From assembly GCA_947383695.1 (NCBI GenBank), contig OX376642.1:1178001-1242000 (forward strand): 64,000 nucleotides of DNA. The letters run 5' to 3'. The notes under the pieces were generated by a model, which did no database searches, had not been told where the DNA came from, and saw only the letters and a program-made list of their open reading frames with translations. This DNA comes from Actinomycetes bacterium (GTDB lineage Bacteria > Actinomycetota > Actinomycetes > Nanopelagicales > Nanopelagicaceae). Within the stretch, counting starts at the first letter, position 1, and every line of letters starts with the position of its first letter. The translations under genes and the position numbers were made by a program. This document shows, one piece after another, positions 58,486 to 64,000 of the stretch.

Positions 58486-59474
58486 AGACCGGTTATTTTT
58501 ACCGCTGCGAGAGCTACCCCAGCCACAATCACCCAGGCAATCATTCCCATAGCCATTGGGCGTGGGCCGATGGCGCGAATCGCCTTCCAGCGAACCCCTG
58601 AACCCAATGCAACTAATCCTGCGCCAAGCATTAACTTACTTACTAGAACAATGTCGCCGTGCAGACGATCATTGATATCAATGATGTTGTTTAGAGTCGC
58701 AACAGCTATAAACCCAAGTACAAAGTAAGGAATCAAAGGAACTTTTGCGGTTGCCACCTCTTGCTTACCTTGTGATGTTAACCAGCGACGGTGGCGTAAA
58801 GACAAGATCAAAACAATAGGAGCAAGTAAACAAACGCGGGAAAGCTTTACAACGATTGCATACTTATCTGCATCATCTCCCCATACAGATGCTGTTGCTA
58901 CCACTTGACCAACATCGTGGACCGCCGCACCTGCCCACGCACCAAACTCTCGGGTATCCAAATTCAAGGCATGCCCAATCAAAGGCAGTACAAAGATTGA
59001 AAGAGTTCCGCACAATGAAATCAAACCAATTGCATACGATGTTTCTTCTTCAGTTGCACGCGTCTGCGGCTTGATCGCAGCAACAGCGGTTGCTCCACAA
59101 ACTCCAAATCCAACACCGATCAACAGTCCAAGTTCACCAGACATCTTGAACAGCTTTGATAATCCAAGAATTCCAAAGATTGTAAAGGTCACAACAATTA
59201 CAACTGTTATTACGCCTTTGAGGCCGATCTCCTTTAGCGACACAACACTTACTTGTGCACCCAGAAGAGCAACACCAATCCGCATAATTGTTTTGCTAGA
59301 AACTTTGGTCGCAGGAGCAGCAAATGCTGGCCACTGTGCAAAGTTTGCAACTAAGAATCCAAAAGCCACACATAATGCAAGCGGGCTAATTGCCGACTGC
59401 ATCTGATTAATTTGAAATGCAATAGCAACCAATACACCAATTAAGCCAAAGCCTGGTGCGTAGGTTTTAACCAT
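58482..59474 (-). CDS. suyZ: YeiH-family (UPF0324) exporter, predicted sulfite/sulfate exporter of sulfolactate degradation
   Basis: Integral membrane protein of 330 aa with about ten hydrophobic helices. GVALLGAQVSVVSLKEIG, GVGFGVCGATAVAAIKPQTRATEEETSYAIGLIS and AGAAVHDVGQVVATASVWG are the YeiH/UPF0324 blocks. Members beside suyAB have been proposed to export the sulfite or sulfate released from sulfolactate (SuyZ). Here it is the last gene of the suyAB-slcC-comC operon, starting directly after the comC stop. The gene name rests on this context. Confidence 0.8.
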   Translation of the reverse strand: MVKTYAPGFGLIGVLVAIAFQINQMQSAISPLALCVAFGFLVANFAQWPAFAAPATKVSSKTIMRIGVALLGAQVSVVSLKEIGLKGVITVVIVVTFTIFGILGLSKLFKMSGELGLLIGVGFGVCGATAVAAIKPQTRATEEETSYAIGLISLCGTLSIFVLPLIGHALNLDTREFGAWAGAAVHDVGQVVATASVWGDDADKYAIVVKLSRVCLLAPIVLILSLRHRRWLTSQGKQEVATAKVPLIPYFVLGFIAVATLNNIIDINDRLHGDIVLVSKLMLGAGLVALGSGVRWKAIRAIGPRPMAMGMIAWVIVAGVALAAVKITGL

Positions 59475-60461
59475 TTAGAAGCCCAGCTGCGCAAAGACTT
59501 GATCGGTAATGGTTATTTCATCATCAAGATTGAGCTTTTCTGGGTTCACACGGTTGGCCCCAGGTAGCCGTCCGCCTGCGGCATTGACCTCTGAAACAAA
59601 CTCATTGGTGCGGTTATTTGCACCATCTACCGACAATTTAGCCGCATCGATTGCGATGACAAAGTGTGAAATGTGTTGAGGCATCGCATCTTGGCTAGCG
59701 GCAAACATATCTGGAATATTCTTTGCAAGGGTTGGACCGATCAACATTCCGGTTAATGATTCAACAAGGACTGCAACTGCATAACCCTTAACACCACCAA
59801 GTGGTGCAAGCATTCCGGCAAGTGCTTCCTTTGCATCGGTTGTTGGTGCACCATCTTTGGTAAATGCCCATCCTGGTTCTAACTCTGCACCAGCTTGTGC
59901 TTTCGCCTGAATCTTTCCTCGCGCAACTGCGCTAGTTGCAAGATCTACAACTGTTGGAGGATTTGTTGGAATACCTGCTGCAAGTGGTGATGTAGAAAGC
60001 AGCGCTTTGTTTCCACCCCATGGTGGCATAACAGCAGGTCCTGTACTAAATGCAATTCCGACTAAGCCACGATTAATCATTGGCCAGACATAAATTCCAA
60101 GAGCACCACAGTGATTTGAGCGACCAACACCAACAGCTGCAATTCCATTGACCATTGCGCGTTCTGCTGCAACCTCTGCAGCATGTTGTAGCTGCCAATG
60201 TCCCAAACCATCATCACCATCAAAGACAACAAGGCTAGGCAAATCTGTAACGGTTTTTAGTTGGGCATTTGGCTTGATTCCACCTGCTTGTAAACGAGAG
60301 AGATAAAAGGGCAGACGCATTAATCCGTGGCTACCAATCCCCCAACGATCACTAGCAACAATGCAGCGTGCAGTTGTTGCGGCATGTTCTGTTGGAACAC
60401 CAGCGGCTTCAAGCAAAGTTTGTGCTTTTGTGATCGCTGAACCAACAGTTAGCTGAGGCAT
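59475..60461 (-). CDS. comC: Predicted (R)-sulfolactate dehydrogenase (ComC type, malate/L-lactate dehydrogenase family)
   Basis: NAD(P)-dependent oxidoreductase of the LDH2/MDH2 fold, 328 aa. SDRWGIGSHGLMRLPFYLSRLQAG with the substrate Arg and His, VGVGRSNHCGALGIYVWPM, and LLSTSPLAAGIPTNPPTVVDLATSAVARGKI with the cofactor contacts are the family blocks. ComC oxidises or reduces (R)-sulfolactate/sulfopyruvate; closely related enzymes act on malate, ureidoglycolate or delta-pyrroline carboxylate. The neighbours slcC and suyAB support the sulfolactate call. It lies directly after slcC and directly before suyZ. Confidence 0.83.
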   Translation of the reverse strand: MPQLTVGSAITKAQTLLEAAGVPTEHAATTARCIVASDRWGIGSHGLMRLPFYLSRLQAGGIKPNAQLKTVTDLPSLVVFDGDDGLGHWQLQHAAEVAAERAMVNGIAAVGVGRSNHCGALGIYVWPMINRGLVGIAFSTGPAVMPPWGGNKALLSTSPLAAGIPTNPPTVVDLATSAVARGKIQAKAQAGAELEPGWAFTKDGAPTTDAKEALAGMLAPLGGVKGYAVAVLVESLTGMLIGPTLAKNIPDMFAASQDAMPQHISHFVIAIDAAKLSVDGANNRTNEFVSEVNAAGGRLPGANRVNPEKLNLDDEITITDQVFAQLGF

Positions 60462-61400
60462 TTAATTACTACTTTCCTTTAACGCCCCCACTGCATGGGT
60501 GGCAGGCTTTGAGTTCAACACTAATTCAATATTTGCGGTCAAGATCTGATTAATACGAAGCTGGCTTTCCTTAGTTATTCCTGCGACGTGTGGAGTCAGA
60601 ATTAGGTTTGGAATTGTTTCCATCTCGCCCTTGGTTGGAGGCTCTTGGGCACGTACATCTAGTGCAGCCCCAGCAATGGTTTTAGCCTTTAAAGCGGCCA
60701 TTAAGTCCGCCTCGTTAATGACCTCGCCACGACCAACATTGACGATGATCGCATCGGACTTCATAAGGCTAAGTGTCTGCGCATTGATCGTTCCGTTGGT
60801 TTCTGGTGTTGAAGGCATATGAATACTGACAACATCGCTGCGCTTTAAAACATCTTGAAAGGTAGTTAATTCAATTCCTGAAAGGTTCTTTGCATAAGGA
60901 TCAAAGCCAATAACCTGACAGTTAAAACCTTGAATGAGCTTGGCGGTTGCAACACCTGTTGCACCACATCCCAATAATCCCCAGGTTAAACCAGAAAGTT
61001 CGCGGCCTGGTGTACGAACCCAGCCACCGTCTCGGGTTGCAACATCATGTCCTGGAATATTGCGCAGTAGTGAAAGCGCAAGGCCAAGTGTTAATTCACC
61101 AACGCTAACCGCGTTTGCACCAAGACCTGCAACAACTACTACACCTGCAGCATCTGCTGCCTTTAAATCTATATTGTCTAAACCAACACCAGCGCGAGCA
61201 ATTACCTTTAACTTAGGTGCAGCTGCAATTACATCTGCAGTGACCTTGGTTCGATTGCGTACAACAAGTGCGGTTGCATCCTTAAGTGCTGCTTTGAGCT
61301 CTTCAGGGTTACTCCACAAATCATCATTACGAGTAATGGGAAAACTCCCTTCCAGTGCTTGGAAGGGAGTTCCCCATACATCTTCAGAAATCAGAATCAT
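60462..61400 (-). CDS. slcC: Predicted (S)-sulfolactate dehydrogenase (SlcC type, D-isomer 2-hydroxyacid dehydrogenase family)
   Basis: A SerA-like oxidoreductase of 312 aa. KVIARAGVGLDNIDLKAADAAGV, the NAD motif GLLGCGATGVATAKL, GRGEVINEADLMAAL and the catalytic His in LTPHVAGITKE are all present. It lacks the regulatory ACT domain of biosynthetic phosphoglycerate dehydrogenase. In Chromohalobacter salexigens the (S)-sulfolactate dehydrogenase SlcC of this family works with ComC to convert (S)- to (R)-sulfolactate via sulfopyruvate. Its ATG overlaps the suyB stop by one base. Confidence 0.83.
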   Translation of the reverse strand: MILISEDVWGTPFQALEGSFPITRNDDLWSNPEELKAALKDATALVVRNRTKVTADVIAAAPKLKVIARAGVGLDNIDLKAADAAGVVVVAGLGANAVSVGELTLGLALSLLRNIPGHDVATRDGGWVRTPGRELSGLTWGLLGCGATGVATAKLIQGFNCQVIGFDPYAKNLSGIELTTFQDVLKRSDVVSIHMPSTPETNGTINAQTLSLMKSDAIIVNVGRGEVINEADLMAALKAKTIAGAALDVRAQEPPTKGEMETIPNLILTPHVAGITKESQLRINQILTANIELVLNSKPATHAVGALKESSN

Positions 61401-62566
61401 TATGCAGAGATGTACAACTTCGTGAATGTGAATTCGCGGTGACCCATAACCTCAGCCTTACATAGACGACCGTTAACAGTGTCATAAATGACATCCATCA
61501 TCATGTCGCCAGCCTTCTTAAGGTCATACTCGTAACGAAGCAAACCTGAAACATCAAGATCGATGTGCTCAGTCATTGACTTAGCAGTCTTGATATTTGC
61601 AGTTAACTTCAAGACAGGAACGATTGGGTTACCAATAACATTTCCTTGTCCTGTTGGGAACAAGTGAATAACCGCTCCACCTGCTGCCATCAGAGTTACG
61701 CACTCTGCTGCTGCAGATGATGAATCCATGAAGTACAAGCCAGGGTTAGCTGGGTTAGGCATCTCTGCAGGCTTTAGAACGCCTACAACTGGCACTGAGC
61801 CAGTCTTTGCGATGTTTCCAAGCGCCTTCTCTTCAATAGTTGTTAAGCCACCAGCGATGTTTCCTTGTGTTGGCTGTGAACCAAGAAGGTTCGCACCAGT
61901 TGCTTCAATTACCTTGATGTAGTTGTCGTATGTTGTTTGGAACAACTCACGAGTTGCTGCATCAATGCAACGCTCAGCGATGAGGTGCTCGCCACCTGTT
62001 AGCTCTGAAGTTTCTCCAAAGAAAACAGATCCGCCAGCTTCGACCCAACGATCAACAGCTTGTGATGTAGTTGGGCAAGAACCTAGACCAGATGTTGTAT
62101 CTGACTCACCACACTTAACAGACATGATCATGTCGCCCATTTCAGCCTCTGTGCGAACAAGACCTGATGCATCTTGTAGGAACATCGCTGCTACGCGGCT
62201 AGCTTCTTGAATAACTTGTAGGTCACCCTTGCCTTCAATTGAAAATGCTGCGACTGGCTTTCCAGTCTTTGCAATTCCATCAGCAACACGTTGTGTCCAC
62301 TTTGGTTCGATACCAATAACAACAACCGCTGCAACGTTAGCGTTAACGCCAGTTCCAATAAGTGTGTCAAAAGTTAGTTGTAGATCTTCACCAAATTGCA
62401 GGCGACCAAATGCGTGAGGTAGTGCCATTGTTCCCGGAATAACCTTTGCAACAGCTTCTGCAGCTGCATTGGAAAGATCATCAAGAGGCAAAATAATTAC
62501 GTGATTGCGGATACCCATAGCGCCGTTTTCGCGGCGGTACCCCATTAAGCGCGGCTTGCTTCCCAT
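61400..62566 (-). CDS. suyB: (2R)-sulfolactate sulfo-lyase, large (beta) subunit
   Basis: Catalytic-type large subunit of the UxaA/altronate dehydratase superfamily, 388 aa. GYRRENGAMGIRNHVIILPLDDLSNAA, MALPHAFGRLQFGEDLQLTFDTLIGTG, VKCGESDTTSGLGSCPTTSQ and GETSELTGGEHL are the superfamily metal/substrate blocks; IPHxyGRLQFG and NxxGGLTTIEEKALGNI fit SuyB rather than altronate hydrolase. It releases sulfite from (R)-sulfolactate to give pyruvate. The ATG at 62566 has GAGGAG about 6 nt upstream and overlaps suyA by 22 bp. Confidence 0.9.
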   Translation of the reverse strand: MGSKPRLMGYRRENGAMGIRNHVIILPLDDLSNAAAEAVAKVIPGTMALPHAFGRLQFGEDLQLTFDTLIGTGVNANVAAVVVIGIEPKWTQRVADGIAKTGKPVAAFSIEGKGDLQVIQEASRVAAMFLQDASGLVRTEAEMGDMIMSVKCGESDTTSGLGSCPTTSQAVDRWVEAGGSVFFGETSELTGGEHLIAERCIDAATRELFQTTYDNYIKVIEATGANLLGSQPTQGNIAGGLTTIEEKALGNIAKTGSVPVVGVLKPAEMPNPANPGLYFMDSSSAAAECVTLMAAGGAVIHLFPTGQGNVIGNPIVPVLKLTANIKTAKSMTEHIDLDVSGLLRYEYDLKKAGDMMMDVIYDTVNGRLCKAEVMGHREFTFTKLYISA

Positions 62567-62847
62567 CGATAACTCCTCATGTTGTGTGTGTGAATGTAAT
62601 CGCCCTTTTTGATGGCAGCTGATGCAAGTCCGACTTTGATGCCGTACTTAATGATTGCGTCGCCCTCAGCAAGATCTGTGAGTGCAAATTTGTGTCCTAG
62701 TGGAATCGCGTGGTTAAGCACCGCGGTGCCCTCGGTTCCTTCCTTCACGGAACGACCGTGAAGAGTTCCTGGTTGCAGATCTTCCATCGCAACAGCGACA
62801 TTGTCGCCATCGTGGTGGAGCAGATACTGCGGTGGAGTTATTGCCAT
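62545..62847 (-). CDS. suyA: (2R)-sulfolactate sulfo-lyase, small (alpha) subunit
   Basis: SAF-domain small subunit, 100 aa from ATG 62847 (MAITPPQYLLHHDGDNVAVA); an upstream ATG at 62871 adds eight residues not found in relatives. AVLNHAIPLGHKFALTDLAEGDAIIKYGIKVGLASAAIKKGDYIHTHNM is the conserved SAF core, including the G-x-x-HG-type His region. In other dehydratases of this superfamily the SAF domain is fused or encoded next to the large subunit; here it is split, as in SuyAB. It heads the operon and is divergent from the MocA-type gene. Confidence 0.9.
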   Translation of the reverse strand: MAITPPQYLLHHDGDNVAVAMEDLQPGTLHGRSVKEGTEGTAVLNHAIPLGHKFALTDLAEGDAIIKYGIKVGLASAAIKKGDYIHTHNMRSYRWEASRA

Positions 62848-62881
62848 ATCTACACAAGCCTCTCTTCGCATATAAATGGGT

Positions 62882-62972
62882 AGTGGTCTGACCTCTTGCG
62901 GGAGTCTAGGACAGTTGAGCGTGTTTCGTCTACCCCCCTGCCCAAATTTCTTGAAGTGGTCTAACCTGTTGC
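62882..62972. repeat. 18-bp near-perfect direct repeat in the suyA/MocA divergent promoter region
   Basis: AGTGGTCTGACCTCTTGC (62882-62899) and AGTGGTCTAACCTGTTGC (62955-62972) match at 16 of 18 positions, 73 bp apart. The core GGTCTGACC is a palindrome around one base and resembles FadR-type (GntR/FCD) sites such as TGGTCNGACCA. The right copy overlaps a TAACCT -10 that would give a leaderless MocA transcript; the left copy lies just upstream of the AT-rich TTTATA before suyA. Joint control of both directions is inferred. Confidence 0.55.
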
Positions 62973-62973
62973 C

Positions 62974-64000
62974 ATGAAATCAGAGCTTCGGTACGGGATT
63001 ATCGGCGCGGGCAGCATGGGCCGCGAGCACATTGAGAACATCAAGGTCATGGGTGGAGCGACGGTCACAGCGATCAGCGACCCTCATACGCCATCTCAGG
63101 AGGCCGCCCTTGCGATGGCCCCAGGTGCCACAGTTTTCACCGATCATCGCGCTCTGCTGGAGTCAGGTTTGGTCGATGCCGTTGTTATCGCAACCCCTAA
63201 TGACACACATGCCGCGGTATTAAAGGATGTTCTGGAAAGTGATTTAGCGGTCTTTGTTGAAAAGCCACTTGCTACAACAGTTGAAGATTTGAAATCAATC
63301 CTTGCGTGGGATGAAAAGCGAAGCGCGATGACATGGATGGGTCTTGAGTACCGCTTCATGCCACCGGTTGCTGAAGCAATTGCTCGCGCCAAGGAAGGCG
63401 AAGCGGGAAAGATTCATCAAGTTTCAATCCGCGAACACCGCGAACCCTTTTACCCAAAGGTTGATAACTGGAATCGTTTTGCAGAGCGCACAGGTGGAAC
63501 CCTTGTTGAAAAGTGTTGCCACTACTTCAACTTGATGGACATCGTTGTTGGTGAACAACCTGTCCGAGTTTTTGCATCAGGTGGTCAAGCTGTTAATCAC
63601 TTAGATGAAAAGTACGATGGCACGCAAGCAGATATGTTGGACAACGCATATGTTGTTCTTGAGTATGCAAACGGTGCACGCGGAATGTTGGATCTGTGCA
63701 TGTTTGGCGAGGGATCATTTGATAAAGAGATCTTGACGATTGTTGGCGATGAAGGAAAGATCGAATCATTCCTGCCATCACAGGTACTACGTGCTTCACG
63801 TCGTGACTCAATTGGAAAGCTTTCAGGCTGGAAGACAGGTGCAGCACGAACTCCGGGTAGCGAACAAAAGATTATTCATAATTACGATGTGAAGTACATG
63901 GGTCACCACTACGGTGCCTCTTACATCGAACACACCAAGTTCCGTGATGCGATTCTTAACTCAACTCCAGCTGAAGTTACCCTGAAAGATGGTGTAACTA
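62974..64000 (+). CDS. Gfo/Idh/MocA-family oxidoreductase, 3' end cut by window
   Basis: NAD(P)-dependent dehydrogenase acting on sugars or inositol-type substrates. The visible 342 codons start MKSELRYGIIGAGSMGREHI with the Rossmann loop GAGSMG; ATPNDTHA and the EKPLATT motif (catalytic Lys) follow, then the C-terminal domain with GGTLVEKCCHYFNLMDIVVG, where the His replaces the usual G-x-L-x-D-x-x-x-H pattern closely. The ATG is 6 nt after TAACCT, with no SD, so a leaderless transcript is likely. The substrate is unknown; whether it serves sulfonate metabolism cannot be read. Confidence 0.88.
   Translation, partial: MKSELRYGIIGAGSMGREHIENIKVMGGATVTAISDPHTPSQEAALAMAPGATVFTDHRALLESGLVDAVVIATPNDTHAAVLKDVLESDLAVFVEKPLATTVEDLKSILAWDEKRSAMTWMGLEYRFMPPVAEAIARAKEGEAGKIHQVSIREHREPFYPKVDNWNRFAERTGGTLVEKCCHYFNLMDIVVGEQPVRVFASGGQAVNHLDEKYDGTQADMLDNAYVVLEYANGARGMLDLCMFGEGSFDKEILTIVGDEGKIESFLPSQVLRASRRDSIGKLSGWKTGAARTPGSEQKIIHNYDVKYMGHHYGASYIEHTKFRDAILNSTPAEVTLKDGVT

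Noticed and set aside
61400-62566. UxaA-family large subunit as altronate or galactarate dehydratase
   Set aside because: The split small SAF subunit, the two sulfolactate-type dehydrogenases and a YeiH exporter in one operon fit SuyAB; no uronate genes are nearby.

Overview
The window is a chromosomal segment of a streamlined planktonic actinobacterium. Moderate GC, very short or overlapping intergenic gaps, TTG starts on rpoB and infA, -10 boxes of the TANNNT type, and the order tRNA-Thr / tRNA-Met / rpmG / hadA / hadB ... tRNA-Trp / secE / nusG / rplK / rplA all point to Actinobacteria. The small, gene-dense style suggests the freshwater acI group (Nanopelagicales). The family assignment is inference; the phylum is secure from gene order.

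Layout. From about 33.0 kb leftwards to base 1 almost everything is on the minus strand. It forms the str operon (rpsL-rpsG-fusA-tuf), the S10/spc operons (rpsJ to secY-adk-map), the alpha operon (infA-rpmJ-rpsM-rpsK-rpsD-rpoA-rplQ-truA), rplM-rpsI, and then a cell-envelope run (glmM, glmS, a PAP2 phosphatase, acpS, alr) that runs into a branched-chain amino-acid type ABC transporter (livG and a livF cut by the window edge). A complete tripartite tricarboxylate transporter (tctC-tctB-tctA) plus an MFS exporter is inserted between map and infA, splitting the ribosomal block. On the plus strand at 33.3-35.2 kb lie deoD and a Ste24-type M48 protease, ended by a bidirectional terminator shared with rpoC. 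Then come rpoC-rpoB, a short-chain dehydrogenase, rplL-rplJ with an L10 leader/attenuator, rplA-rplK, nusG, secE and tRNA-Trp, then a plus-strand aminotransferase, and the minus-strand unit thrT-metT-rpmG-hadA-hadB-glycosyltransferase-murB.

From 51.9 kb rightwards the content is accessory. There is a carbohydrate ABC transporter (binding protein plus two permeases, no ATPase) with an NADPH:quinone-type oxidoreductase downstream. Next is a compact sulfur operon: a 37-aa Cys-rich microprotein, a CsoR-family regulator with the Cys/Cys but not the His ligand (CstR-like), a CoA-disulfide-reductase/rhodanese fusion, and a second, paralogous Cys-rich microprotein. A perfect 16-bp CsoR-type palindrome lies in its promoter. 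Immediately upstream is a five-gene operon suyA-suyB-slcC-comC-suyZ. It predicts interconversion of (S)- and (R)-sulfolactate through sulfopyruvate, desulfonation to pyruvate plus sulfite, and export of the inorganic sulfur product. It is divergent from a Gfo/Idh/MocA oxidoreductase cut by the right edge, and the divergent region carries an 18-bp near-perfect direct repeat resembling a GntR-type operator.

How it fits together: the right end looks like an organosulfonate-use module (sulfolactate to pyruvate and sulfite) placed beside a persulfide-sensing and sulfane-sulfur-handling operon. This pairing, and the microprotein pair bracketing the latter, are the parts most worth following up. The rest is core translation, transcription and wall biosynthesis, with several RNA-level control elements that can be read in the sequence (L10 attenuator, an L1-site-like hairpin, a hairpin with GGAGG in its loop before deoD, a terminator-like hairpin inside the 5' end of truA).
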